Of a stretch of 64,000 nucleotides of DNA, positions 1 through 7,976 are shown one piece after another. The stretch's first letter is position 1. The number at the start of each line of letters is the position of its first letter. A program made the translations under genes and the position numbers. The notes beneath the pieces are model-generated. The model saw only the letters and a list, made by a program, of their open reading frames with translations. It was not told the origin of the DNA and made no database searches. Origin of the DNA: JACOMS01 sp964352785 (GTDB lineage: Bacteria > Pseudomonadota > Alphaproteobacteria > Caulobacterales > Maricaulaceae); NCBI GenBank assembly GCA_964352785.1, contig CAYGTI010000012.1, positions 22,283 to 86,282 on the forward strand. The letters run 5' to 3'.

Positions 1-1
1 A

Positions 2-127
2 TTCGTCTTAGTAAAACACACTGATGATTATTCTAACCATGCGAAGGTTCATATGGAAATATATATTTCCAGTTTATTCGGGGCACTGTTGGGTGCTTTA
101 TTGAGCCCGCTTACCTTGATATTTTAA
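2..127 (+). CDS. Possible C-terminal end of an upstream gene (partial)
   Basis: One frame is open from the window edge to a TAA at 125-127, giving about 41 codons. The last 20 or so residues are strongly hydrophobic (Ile, Leu, Phe, Gly, Ala) and could be a C-terminal membrane segment. An internal ATG at 53-55 would alternatively give a 24-residue hydrophobic peptide. A 16-bp perfect palindrome (55-70) lies inside the frame, so the stretch could instead be regulatory. I recognise no family. The call rests only on an open frame at the window edge. Confidence 0.3.
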   Translation, partial: FVLVKHTDDYSNHAKVHMEIYISSLFGALLGALLSPLTLIF

Positions 128-166
128 CGTTACAATGTTTGTTTGGAGTTCTGTGATCTTCCGGCT

Positions 167-997
167 TTACCCCTCCCGCCGTTTGGGCAGTTCTGCGAAA
201 TTCCCCGCGCGTTTCTGTTTCCCCGAAACCATCGCTTCCATCATCTCACTCGGGATGAGCATGGACATGTTCCAGACGCCGATATAGTCGAGCGCGTCGG
301 CGGTGGTATGGTCGCGGCCATAGGTAATCATTTTCTTACAGCCGTAAACTGCGAGCGGGGGCTTGGAGGCGATCTCTACGGCGAGCTCTAGCGCGCCAGC
401 CACCAGGGCCTCTTGGGTCTGGTAAGTCCGGTTATAAAATCCGTGGCGAATTAATTCATCTGCGCCCATGCGCCGTCCCGTATACGCCAGCTCTCGCACA
501 ACGCCTTCGGGCATGAGGTTGAGGATGCGCGGGAAGGTGCCGACATCCGCCGTCATGCCCACATTGACCTCATAGATCGTGATGAAGCTGTTCTCTGTGC
601 CAAGGCGGATATCGCACGCGGTAACAAGGTCAACGCCGCCGCCAATACAGCCGCCTTGGATCGCGGCAATCACCGGAATGCGGCACTCTTCGAGCGCGGT
701 GAAACTGGCTTGCAGGCGTTTGACCGTGGAGAGAAATGCTGCGCCATAAGCCGGTGCGTTTTTATCGCCGTCGCCGTCGACAGACGCCAGCATGGTTAAA
801 TCAATCCCCGCCGAGAATATCGGGCCTGTAGACGAGATAACAATCGCGCGGGCTTTGGCATTATCGTCAATATCGCGGACAATCTCCGGAAGTTCTTTCC
901 AAAATTCTGCGTTCATGGCGTTACGTTTTTCGGGGCGTGACATCACAATATGCGCAACTTGGTTTTCGATTGTGACGTCAAAACACGTGTAGGTCAT
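167..997 (-). CDS. Enoyl-CoA hydratase/isomerase family, delta(3,5)-delta(2,4)-dienoyl-CoA isomerase (ECH1)-like
   Basis: This 276-residue crotonase-fold protein is predicted to act on acyl-CoA thioesters in beta-oxidation. The oxyanion-hole segment FSAGIDL (about 61-67) and IGGGVDL (118-124) are intact. It resembles the dienoyl-CoA isomerase branch rather than plain hydratases: the three acidic residues of mammalian ECH1 have candidates at D123, E143 (in EVNVG) and D151 (in ADVGT), and the C-terminal half has the family's SRDH/WNMSML-like pattern (GRDH, WNMSML). It is last in a four-gene minus-strand operon, one base after the DUF2855 gene. The family call is strong; the exact substrate is inferred from motif resemblance. 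Confidence 0.85.
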   Translation of the reverse strand: MTYTCFDVTIENQVAHIVMSRPEKRNAMNAEFWKELPEIVRDIDDNAKARAIVISSTGPIFSAGIDLTMLASVDGDGDKNAPAYGAAFLSTVKRLQASFTALEECRIPVIAAIQGGCIGGGVDLVTACDIRLGTENSFITIYEVNVGMTADVGTFPRILNLMPEGVVRELAYTGRRMGADELIRHGFYNRTYQTQEALVAGALELAVEIASKPPLAVYGCKKMITYGRDHTTADALDYIGVWNMSMLIPSEMMEAMVSGKQKRAGNFAELPKRREG

Positions 998-998
998 A

Positions 999-2093
999 TT
1001 ACAAACTCATCAAATAACCGCGGGCCGGATTGGCTTTTCCGTTCAAAAAATCTTTGTAGACCGGGAGGAAAGACTCAAGCCCTTCGCCGTGATAAATATC
1101 GAGCCAGTCTTTTGCACCCTCGCAGAACGGGAGCCACCTTGCCGCGAGATTGCTGGCGAAGCCCTGCGGGCCCCAATCGGTAAAACGCTGTTTAGCACGG
1201 TCGGGAGCAAAAAACATAGACGGCGGCGCGCCTTTGGCGGGTTTGGACGGCGGCGCGCCGTCCCAGTGGGATTTTCCGACCATGCAATTATAGACGATGT
1301 TTTCGCCGAAGACGTCATAGAGCGCGTTTGTGATTTTGCCATTCCCAGCCATATCGATGATGGCTGTTTTTACGCTACCGTCCATGCCAGCGATATCGTC
1401 ATAAGTGGTGGTATGATCGTAAAAGCCGGAGTCTTCGACGAATTTTTTGTTACCCGCAGATGTGAGTCCGCCCACTTTCACACCGTCGCGCGCTTTAAGA
1501 CAGAACGCGGTGCCCAGCGCGGTTTTGCTTGATGCGGAGATCAGCAGAATTTGATCCGCGCCAAAGAAGTTTTCTTCGCCGAACAAATCATCGATTAAAA
1601 AGCTCGTCGTGAAAAGCGGGCGCAAGATTGGGTTTATATCGTCGAGCTGTGGGGCGAAGCTGGGGTCTTTTTTAGTAATTGTGTAGCTGTTGTAAATGGA
1701 GTGCAAATCTACGCGATGATCCATACCGTCTTGGAATCCCATAGGGTTCATCTTGACGGGTTTCATATCCATGGACTTGGCTATGGGCAAGAAGCCGTAA
1801 ATACGGTCACCGACCTCTAACCCCCCGCATTTCGTTTCGGTCACCACGCCGTATCCCCAAACCGGCATGCGCCCTGTGCCGGGTTGATCGATACCGTAGG
1901 CTGTGGGTTCGAAATATTTCCAGTACCCGATCATATCGCCTGTCACCATATAGGTAATATTATTGGCGGTCAGAGCAAAGGGGCCAATGTCGATGCGGAT
2001 GTTGCCATCTGCGAGCGGCCCACTTTCGGATTTGAGGAGTGTGACGTCCGCAAAATCTGTGCGGTTTACCAATAGGGTTTCGTTATTAGACAT
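999..2093 (-). CDS. DUF2855 family protein (medium-chain dehydrogenase/reductase-like)
   Basis: This 364-residue protein matches the DUF2855 pattern: an N-terminal stretch with PLADGNIRI and FALTANNITYMVTGD (about 26-54), then a conserved tryptophan/tyrosine-rich segment, followed by an MDR-like core where LLISASSKTALGTAF suggests a nucleotide-binding turn. The biochemical role of DUF2855 is not established to my knowledge. Its ATG overlaps the TAA of the upstream DUF1330 gene by one base (TAATG), so translation is probably coupled, and its stop is one base from the dienoyl-CoA isomerase-like gene. Context suggests a redox step on a lipid-type acyl-CoA substrate, which is inference. Confidence 0.75.
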   Translation of the reverse strand: MSNNETLLVNRTDFADVTLLKSESGPLADGNIRIDIGPFALTANNITYMVTGDMIGYWKYFEPTAYGIDQPGTGRMPVWGYGVVTETKCGGLEVGDRIYGFLPIAKSMDMKPVKMNPMGFQDGMDHRVDLHSIYNSYTITKKDPSFAPQLDDINPILRPLFTTSFLIDDLFGEENFFGADQILLISASSKTALGTAFCLKARDGVKVGGLTSAGNKKFVEDSGFYDHTTTYDDIAGMDGSVKTAIIDMAGNGKITNALYDVFGENIVYNCMVGKSHWDGAPPSKPAKGAPPSMFFAPDRAKQRFTDWGPQGFASNLAARWLPFCEGAKDWLDIYHGEGLESFLPVYKDFLNGKANPARGYLMSL

Positions 2094-2506
2094 TAAAAGA
2101 CTCCGTCGCCGTCGCAGGATATGAGCAATTGGCCCTCTAGCCCTGCGCGTCTGTGTTTATGTATTTTACGGTACTCAGGAGACGAGACGCATTCGAACAT
2201 CATCGCCGCGCTCGGATATTCAACAATTGCCACGGCGTCCCATTCACCGTCCCCTTGCCCGATCATAAAGACATTGGCATTGCCACCGTAAATCGTCTTC
2301 ACGCCTTTTTCCCGCACCATCTCTCCGAACGCTTTGGAGTAGCGGCCATAGGCTTCGCGGCCTGAGACGTCTTCACCGTCTTTATAGGTGGCTTTATCTT
2401 TGAACTTGAGCAAATTGACCATAAAGACAGGTTGATCTGATTTCGGGTGGCCTAGGAAGGCTTTAATTTGCTCCGGTGTAGGATCAAGCGCATTAAGACT
2501 TGCCAC
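2093..2506 (-). CDS. DUF1330 domain-containing protein
   Basis: This is a 137-residue protein of the DUF1330 ferredoxin-like-fold group. Recognisable segments are FMVNLLKFKD (about 28-37), YGRYSKAF (53-60), the glycine-rich turn around residues 70-85 and VAIVEYPSAAMMFEC (about 92-106). The start is GTG, and its G is shared with the TAG stop of the upstream SDR gene, so the two are translationally coupled. Members of this fold include small monooxygenases and isomerases, but DUF1330 itself has no firmly assigned reaction. Its place between an SDR and DUF2855 suggests it belongs to the same catabolic route. Confidence 0.8.
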   Translation of the reverse strand: MASLNALDPTPEQIKAFLGHPKSDQPVFMVNLLKFKDKATYKDGEDVSGREAYGRYSKAFGEMVREKGVKTIYGGNANVFMIGQGDGEWDAVAIVEYPSAAMMFECVSSPEYRKIHKHRRAGLEGQLLISCDGDGVF

Positions 2507-3381
2507 TACGCGCCGCCCATCGGGTTGACGATGTGTGTCGGGCTATTTGCAAAGACTTCATCCGGAACAAAAAAGTCCCCCGCGAGCGGCCCCTCATAAC
2601 CGGGTGCATAGATGGTAAAATCAGTCATACCGTTACTGCGCAGGATTTCTTCATCGATCACAAATTGCCCTGTAAATGATGCTGCGTCTTTGATCAAAAT
2701 TGCATGCGCGGCATCGGCCATAATGTCCGGCAGGCGGCTCATTTTTGCGAGTCCTTCGCCGCCCAGCACGTTGCGAACGGCGGCTGTATCAATCGCGGTC
2801 AGCGGCCAGAGAGAGTTTACGGCAATTCCGGTTGATTTAAACTCTTCACTCATGCCCAAAGTGCACATACTCATGCCATATTTCGCCATGCTGTAGGCCG
2901 TGTGGTTTTTGAACCATTTTGGCGACATGTCCAGAGGCGGTGAGAGGTTAAGGATATGTGGATTGTCGGCCTGTTTTAAAAATGGAAGGCAAAGCTTTGA
3001 TAAAAGGAACGTACCGCGCGCATTGACTTGGTTCATTAAATCATAGCGCTTCATGGTGGTCGTTTCGGTGCCTGTCATGGAAATGGCGCTGGCGTTATTG
3101 ATGCAGATATCAATACCGCCAAATTTTTCGGCTGCGGTATTAACCGCGCGCTGCACATTATCCTCGTCGCGAATATCACAGAGCAAAGGCAGGGCTTGAC
3201 CGCCCGCGTCTTCGATCTCTTTGGCGGCCGTGTAAATCGTACCCGGTAATTTTGGGTGGGGTTCGGCTGTTTTTGCCGCGATGGCAATATTGGCGCCGTC
3301 TTTTGCCGCACGTAGCGCAATCGCAAGCCCGATTCCGCGCGACCCGCCGGACATAAATATAGTTTTACCTTTAAGTGACAT
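2506..3381 (-). CDS. Short-chain dehydrogenase/reductase, HSDL2-like
   Basis: This 291-residue classical SDR has the Rossmann glycine motif SGGSRGIG (11-18), NNAS (95-98), the catalytic serine at about S147 and the YxxxK pair Y163/K167. The internal pattern (CDIRDED, then LNLSPPLDMSPKWF and TAYSMAKYGMSMC) is that of hydroxysteroid-dehydrogenase-like protein 2 (HSDL2), a group implicated in fatty-acid metabolism, rather than FabG. It heads a four-gene operon with DUF1330, DUF2855 and a dienoyl-CoA isomerase-like gene, and is divergent from a PadR regulator 68 bp away. The substrate is unknown. Confidence 0.85.
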   Translation of the reverse strand: MSLKGKTIFMSGGSRGIGLAIALRAAKDGANIAIAAKTAEPHPKLPGTIYTAAKEIEDAGGQALPLLCDIRDEDNVQRAVNTAAEKFGGIDICINNASAISMTGTETTTMKRYDLMNQVNARGTFLLSKLCLPFLKQADNPHILNLSPPLDMSPKWFKNHTAYSMAKYGMSMCTLGMSEEFKSTGIAVNSLWPLTAIDTAAVRNVLGGEGLAKMSRLPDIMADAAHAILIKDAASFTGQFVIDEEILRSNGMTDFTIYAPGYEGPLAGDFFVPDEVFANSPTHIVNPMGGA

Positions 3382-3411
3382 GCTGTGCCTTTATATTTTT
3401 GTGAAAATGAC

Positions 3412-3433
3412 TTATGTGCAATTTGTTGCATAA
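3412..3433. promoter_or_regulatory. Candidate PadR operator in the divergent intergenic region
   Basis: The 68-bp gap between the SDR operon and the PadR gene contains TTATG (3412-3416) and CATAA (3429-3433) as inverted arms around a 12-bp centre. It lies just before the regulator's ribosome-binding site. PadR proteins commonly bind short dyads near their own promoters. The match is only five bases per arm, so this is a weak candidate. Confidence 0.25.
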
Positions 3434-3449
3434 ACTCAAGGGGGTCTTT

Positions 3450-3983
3450 ATGGCGCTGGCCGAAGCTATTCTTGTCTGCCTGACAGACCGGCCCATGAGC
3501 GGCTATGATTTGGCCAAAAACTTCGATGCGTCCATTGGCTTTTTCTGGCGGGCCTCGCACCAACAGATTTACCGGGAGTTGGGTAAGCTACGAGAAAAAG
3601 GCTATGTTGCCAGTCAAGAGCTTGCGCAAAATGGCAAACCCAACCGAATTGTTCATACGATCACTGATGCAGGCCAAGACGCGCTGCGAGCCTGGTCAAC
3701 CAAGCCTTGCCGTATGCCGTCCGTCAAAGATGATTTACTCGTAAAGTTTTACGCGCTGGAAAAGGTTGATTTGAACGCGCTCAAAGACCAACTGACCATC
3801 CGTATTGAGCAGCACCAATCCAAACTTACGCAATTTCACCGCATTAAAAAACGTCATTACCTCAACAAAGATTTGTCAGTTAACCAGCAAGGTAAGTTGA
3901 TCGCACTTGATATGGGCATCGAGAATGAAGCCCGCCATATCGCGCAGTTGCAAGCGGCTATGGTAAAAATATCAGAAATTTAA
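3450..3983 (+). CDS. PadR family transcriptional regulator
   Basis: This 177-residue PadR-type winged-helix repressor has the N-terminal pattern MALAEAILVCLTDRPMSGYDLAK, with the recognition segment SHQQIYRELGKLREKGYV at about residues 36-53. An acidic/basic helical C-terminal region probably mediates dimerisation. I chose the ATG at 3450 because AAGGGGG sits just upstream, and the N terminus then begins as PadR proteins usually do; an open extension to 3414 has no ribosome-binding site. It is divergent from the SDR/DUF1330/DUF2855/isomerase operon, which is its most likely target. The ligand is unknown. Confidence 0.9.
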   Translation: MALAEAILVCLTDRPMSGYDLAKNFDASIGFFWRASHQQIYRELGKLREKGYVASQELAQNGKPNRIVHTITDAGQDALRAWSTKPCRMPSVKDDLLVKFYALEKVDLNALKDQLTIRIEQHQSKLTQFHRIKKRHYLNKDLSVNQQGKLIALDMGIENEARHIAQLQAAMVKISEI

Positions 3984-4087
3984 TAAAGTATTTTATGGCT
4001 AAAAGACTATTAATGACGACATAGGAATTCATAAATGTTTTTGTGTCATTATCCCCCTTATAATTATAAAAATATAAGGTGATAAGA

Positions 4088-4330
4088 ATGCCAAAACAAG
4101 ATATGACACGCCGAGCATTATTGTTTGGGCGCAAATTCCAAAACGATCAAGAGGGTGCGACAGCTATTGAATATGGTCTTATGGCTGCTTTGATCGGTAT
4201 CGCGATTATCGCAGGCGCTCGGAGATTGGGTGTTCGAGCAAACTGGCGTTTCAACTGCGCTACTGTCGCCGTAAGGCGCGCCGGAAGAGGTGGGGATACT
4301 ACGGCTAATTGCAAACGAATTAACAGCTAA
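4088..4330 (+). CDS. Flp/Fap-type pilin, probably frameshifted
   Basis: The N-terminal half is a typical Flp pilin: a short basic leader, then EGATAIEYGLMAALIGIAIIAG (written here as two parts, EGATAIEYGL and MAALIGIAIIAG), the prepilin hydrophobic helix. After about residue 43 the reading turns basic and Cys-rich, unlike any Flp C terminus. Reading one base on from about 4212 gives ALGDWVFEQTGVSTAL and a stop at 4272-4274, a Flp-like tail and a normal total length near 60 residues. The start ATG 4088 follows AAGGTGA (4077-4083); a GTG at 4079 is less likely. No tad assembly genes are nearby. It is either a recent frameshift mutation or a sequence error. Confidence 0.65.
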   Translation: MPKQDMTRRALLFGRKFQNDQEGATAIEYGLMAALIGIAIIAGARRLGVRANWRFNCATVAVRRAGRGGDTTANCKRINS

Positions 4331-5726
4331 TTTTCGAAGGTCGCGACCACGCTAAATACCACAGCCTGACGGAGAGCAGTATGGACGCTGTGACCAAGCC
4401 CCCCAAAAGGCCATACCAAATTCCTTTGGCTCCGATAGATGTTTGAAGGCCAAGGTAATAGGCGATAGGAAAGCCAATCGCCCAATAGCTAATAGCGGTA
4501 AACACCATTGGCACTGTCACATCTTTCAGGCCGCGAAGGCATTGATTGGCGGCGACTTGAACCGCATCAAAAAACATAAAGGCGGCGGCGATAGGCAAGA
4601 AGACTGCCACCAGCCCAATGACTTTAGCATTGTCGGCGTCCGTAATGTCCAGATATAACGCTGAGATGATTTCAGGCCATAGGGCAATAGGAACCGCAAA
4701 CAGCATAATGAGCGCTACAGACGTGAATATCGTTGTTAGGCTGGCACGCTTAACAGCCGCAAAATTGCCCGCACCTCTTGAGAGGCCCACACGGACCGCT
4801 CCGGCCATGGACAAGCCAAAGGGGAGCATGAAGGCGAGCGAGGCGACATTAAGCGCAATTTGATAGGCGGCGACTTCCATGACGCCAATCAGCCCCATCA
4901 AAATAACGCAGCTATTAAAGAGCATGCCCTCAAATAAGGTGGTGATGCTAATAGGCCATCCGAGGCGGATAACATCCTTCATACGGTTCCAATGTGGCCG
5001 CCAGAAATTTTTAAATAGGTCAAACGTTCGGGCTTTTTTATCAATTTGGATGTAAATACCGAACATGAGAAAACATAGAGCATATGAAATAGATGAGGCG
5101 ATGCCAGCCCCGACCAGTTCCAAACGCGGCAAGCCCAGATATCCATAAATCAGGATCAAGTTAAGCCCGGCATTGATCAAAACTGTGATCGCAATTAAAG
5201 CCAGCGGGACAAGAGTTTTATCCAGCGCGGCCAAGAAATTACGCAGCGCCATAATGCCAAGCGCGAAGGGCCACCCAGCAATCAGAGCCATCATGTAACT
5301 GGCGGCCTTTTTTGATAAAGAGGGGTCTTGGCCAAAGGCGATAAGAATAGGTTCGACGAAAAGAACAATTAAGAAGAGAAACGGCACCATAAAAAAGGTC
5401 AGCCATATAGCCATGCGCACAGACATACGCACGTCTCTTGTATCGTTTTGATCCGCGCCGAGCGCTTGCGAGACAAGCGGAGAAACTGCCAGAACTGGCC
5501 CAGCACCGATCATCCAGAACAGGAAATAAATAACGGTTCCCAGCGCAGCCGCGCCCAAATCTTCGGGGCCAAGTCTGCCGATCATTATTGTATCGACCGT
5601 GTAAATTGAAAACTGCACAAGCTGCGCGAGTCCCATGGGGATGCCCAGCCATAACAAAGCTTTTAATTCGCCTTGCCACGTTGCTGGCAGGATGGCTTTT
5701 TGCGGTACAAGAATTTTTTCGGTCAT
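4320..5726 (-). CDS. MATE family multidrug/toxin efflux transporter
   Basis: This 468-residue inner-membrane protein has about 12 hydrophobic segments and two MatE repeats. The N-terminal repeat carries DTIMIGRLGPEDLGAAALG (about 46-64) and a conserved PLVSQALGA segment. NorM-like proteins export cationic drugs using a Na+ or H+ gradient. A strong intrinsic terminator lies 32 bp before its start, downstream of regA on the same strand, so expression needs its own promoter beyond that point, read-through or attenuation control. Its 3' end overlaps the annotated flp reading by 11 bp, an overlap that vanishes if flp is really frameshifted. Confidence 0.93.
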   Translation of the reverse strand: MTEKILVPQKAILPATWQGELKALLWLGIPMGLAQLVQFSIYTVDTIMIGRLGPEDLGAAALGTVIYFLFWMIGAGPVLAVSPLVSQALGADQNDTRDVRMSVRMAIWLTFFMVPFLFLIVLFVEPILIAFGQDPSLSKKAASYMMALIAGWPFALGIMALRNFLAALDKTLVPLALIAITVLINAGLNLILIYGYLGLPRLELVGAGIASSISYALCFLMFGIYIQIDKKARTFDLFKNFWRPHWNRMKDVIRLGWPISITTLFEGMLFNSCVILMGLIGVMEVAAYQIALNVASLAFMLPFGLSMAGAVRVGLSRGAGNFAAVKRASLTTIFTSVALIMLFAVPIALWPEIISALYLDITDADNAKVIGLVAVFLPIAAAFMFFDAVQVAANQCLRGLKDVTVPMVFTAISYWAIGFPIAYYLGLQTSIGAKGIWYGLLGGLVTASILLSVRLWYLAWSRPSKISC

Positions 5727-5757
5727 GGTGTGTCTTTATCTTCGGGACATTTCGGAG

Positions 5758-5790
5758 ATAAAAAAACCTCCGCGAGAGGGCTCGGGAGGT
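5758..5790 (-). terminator. Intrinsic terminator or attenuator ahead of the MATE gene
   Basis: On the minus strand ACCTCC-CGAG, a four-base loop and CTCG-(C)-GGAGGT form a ten-pair stem with one bulged base (5766-5790), followed directly by seven U residues (5760-5766). It sits about 185 bp after the regA stop and 32 bp before the MATE start. It could end the regA transcript or regulate the MATE gene by attenuation. Confidence 0.8.
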
Positions 5791-5812
5791 CGGGTATCAG
5801 GATGTAATCCGT

Positions 5813-5902
5813 CTAGGCCGAGAGCTGCCGCGCGCTGTAGTATGGTATCATGCAAGACGCGGGTCTCGCAGTCCTGACATAAACTTTAACGGCAATAATC
5901 AT
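5813..5902 (-). other. Candidate leader peptide upstream of the MATE terminator
   Basis: A 29-codon open frame starts at an ATG (5900-5902) and stops 22 bp before the terminator hairpin. It contains a Pro-Tyr-Tyr run near its end. It has no obvious ribosome-binding site, and another frame through the same region is also open, so coding is unproven. If translated, it is placed as a leader peptide would be for ribosome-dependent attenuation. There is no run of one amino-acid codon that would point to amino-acid control. Confidence 0.2.
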
Positions 5903-5972
5903 GTGTGGCTCTGATTTAATTTGACAGACGCCTACACTTGTAACGGGGGGGTGTCAAATAAAGAGGGCGCTT

Positions 5973-6530
5973 TTACCTTGGAGCTCGCTTGGCTAAAATA
6001 CGCTGCAGCGTTCGGCGATGCATATTCAGGCGGCGGGCTGTCTCAGACACGTTCTTGCCGCAGAGTTCATAAACGCGCTGGATATGTTCCCACCTTACGC
6101 GGTCTGCTGACATGGGGTTCTCAGGCGGTTGAGGTTTTTCACCGTTTTGCGCAAGGAGAGCCTTGCAAACATCATCGGCGTCGGCTGGTTTCGCAAGGTA
6201 GTCAATAGCGCCGGATTTTACGGCGTGGACGGCCGTCGCCAGATTACCATAACCTGTCAGCATCACCATTTTACAGTCGGGACGGCTTTGGTGTAGAGCG
6301 TCGACAACGGTTAAGCCGTTCCCATCTTCGAGGCGCATGTCGAGCACGGCAAAGGCGGGCGGCTCGGTCTTGGCTTTGATAAGGGCCTCTTTGACTGTTT
6401 CTATGGCCGTAACTTTGAATCCTCGCTGCTCAAGCGCGCGTCCGAGCCTGTTTCTAAAGGGGCCATCATCATCCAGAACCATAATCGAGTTGTCTTCGGG
6501 AATATCGTATTCAGAATTTTTATTGGGCAT
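5973..6530 (-). CDS. regA: ActR/PrrA/RegA family redox response regulator
   Basis: This 185-residue regulator is the output half of the RegB/RegA redox system that controls respiration, carbon and nitrogen metabolism in alphaproteobacteria. The receiver domain (about 16-125) has the acidic pocket VLDDD, phosphorylated Asp in VLDMRLEDGNGL, the TGYGN turn and LAKPADADDV. The C terminus is the family's nearly invariant Fis-type helix-turn-helix, with MSADRVRWEHIQRVYELC followed by VSETARRLNMHRRTLQR. It lies 66 bp downstream of regB on the same strand, as is usual for the pair. Confidence 0.97.
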   Translation of the reverse strand: MPNKNSEYDIPEDNSIMVLDDDGPFRNRLGRALEQRGFKVTAIETVKEALIKAKTEPPAFAVLDMRLEDGNGLTVVDALHQSRPDCKMVMLTGYGNLATAVHAVKSGAIDYLAKPADADDVCKALLAQNGEKPQPPENPMSADRVRWEHIQRVYELCGKNVSETARRLNMHRRTLQRILAKRAPR

Positions 6531-6596
6531 CGATTCTCTCGTGTGTCGTTTACATCATGCTAAAGCGTTTTTCGTAAGAACGTAAGTGCTATACTT

Positions 6597-7928
6597 TTAA
6601 CGTATATCTGACCATCTTAGACTAACCCGCGCGCCGCTTTTTTTCTTATTGCCGAATTTAACATCGCCACCTGTGCGTTCGATCAAAGTTTTTGCTATGA
6701 AAAACCCAAGACCAAGGCCTCCGGCTTTTTCATCTTCGCTGCGCCCGGAAACATAAGGCTCGCCAAGCCGGGCTAAAACTGTTGACTCAAAACCTGGACC
6801 ATCATCACAAATATCTATTTTCAGAGAGTCTTCATCCCATACGCCATTAATTGTGACGCGTGAATTAGCAAACCCTACGGCGTTCTCGATAAAATTCCTC
6901 AAACCGTAGAGAAGCTCGGCCTGACGGCCAACATTGCGCATTTTAAACTGGCCGGAAACATTTATATCTATCTCGGAACCAAGCCCCAAAAACGGCTCCG
7001 CCGCCTCGCTTAACAAACCCTCTACTGTCAGTGTATCATGAATAATATCGCCTTCATCGCCCCTGACAGCAAGTTGCTGAAGGATGTCCCGGCAGCGCTG
7101 CGTTTGCGAGACAAGCAGTTGAGCATCCTCGCCGAGCGGCGTTGAGACATCCAGCTCACGCGCCATTTCTTTGGCTGTCAGTTGAATCGTCGCGAGAGGT
7201 GTACCCAGTTCATGGGCCGCCGCTGCCGCAAGCCCGCCTAGTGCGGCTAACTTTTGTTCATGAGCCAAAACGGCTTCGGTCGCGGCGAGAGCTTCAGTCA
7301 TGCGGCGAGCTTCTTTAGCGGCTCTCCATGCATAAAGAGACGTAAAAATAATACCTACCATAAGTGCAACCCAGGTGCCGAGGGTGAATTTGAATGGCAG
7401 CGTAAAACTCCCTGTGGGAGACCAAGGCAAAGGCAAGTGTACGAAGAGAAGCCCGAAAGACAAGCCTGCGACAAGGGTTGCTAGGCTCATCATAACTGGC
7501 CTGCTGAGGGTTGTTGCCCCTGTTACGACGGGCGCAATAAAAAGAAGGGCGAAAGGATTGGTCATACCGCCCGTTAGCCAAAGTAAAATTGCAAGCTGAA
7601 CAATATCAAACCCGAGCTGCGCTGCAGCTTCGGTATCACCAACCCGGCGGTCTAGCGGCATAACAACCGTAATAATAGCATTTAAAATTACGCTTACAGC
7701 TATGGTAGTCACGCAGGGCCAAATGGGAAATGTGTAACCCATAAGGAAGGTAACAAGAATAAGAGCAAAACTTTGCCCTAAAACAGCTGTCCAGCGCAGA
7801 GTCACCAAAGTGGAGCGGCGCAGTTGACCTGATGAACTACGTGAAAGGCGCGCGGCGCCTTGCGACGGCTGGAGAGACATATTTCTGTCTGGATATATTG
7901 ACACATCTGGTATTTCAGAGTTGGACAT
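6597..7928 (-). CDS. regB: ActS/PrrB/RegB family redox-sensing histidine kinase
   Basis: This 443-residue membrane kinase phosphorylates RegA. About six N-terminal membrane segments span residues 45-200, including the conserved quinone-site motif GGMTNPF (120-126). The H-box AAAHELGTPLATI contains H239, and the redox-switch cysteine of the family is present at C279 in QRCRDIL. The ATPase domain has N-, D- (DDGPGF) and G-boxes near the C terminus. It is divergent from a SCO1/SenC gene, a conserved association, since SenC affects cytochrome oxidase assembly, whose activity feeds the RegB signal. Confidence 0.97.
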   Translation of the reverse strand: MSNSEIPDVSIYPDRNMSLQPSQGAARLSRSSSGQLRRSTLVTLRWTAVLGQSFALILVTFLMGYTFPIWPCVTTIAVSVILNAIITVVMPLDRRVGDTEAAAQLGFDIVQLAILLWLTGGMTNPFALLFIAPVVTGATTLSRPVMMSLATLVAGLSFGLLFVHLPLPWSPTGSFTLPFKFTLGTWVALMVGIIFTSLYAWRAAKEARRMTEALAATEAVLAHEQKLAALGGLAAAAAHELGTPLATIQLTAKEMARELDVSTPLGEDAQLLVSQTQRCRDILQQLAVRGDEGDIIHDTLTVEGLLSEAAEPFLGLGSEIDINVSGQFKMRNVGRQAELLYGLRNFIENAVGFANSRVTINGVWDEDSLKIDICDDGPGFESTVLARLGEPYVSGRSEDEKAGGLGLGFFIAKTLIERTGGDVKFGNKKKSGARVSLRWSDIR

Positions 7929-7976
7929 TAGGCTTTCCGTTACTATGTTAAACCCACATTAGGGTCTGAAAAGGAA

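Noticed and set aside
1089..1532. 147-codon plus-strand frame inside DUF2855
   Set aside because: Antisense shadow with no start signal or recognisable domain.
5727..5972. Known riboswitch class before the MATE gene
   Set aside because: I looked for guanidine, SAM-II and other alphaproteobacterial leader motifs and found no convincing core; only the hairpin and small frame remain.
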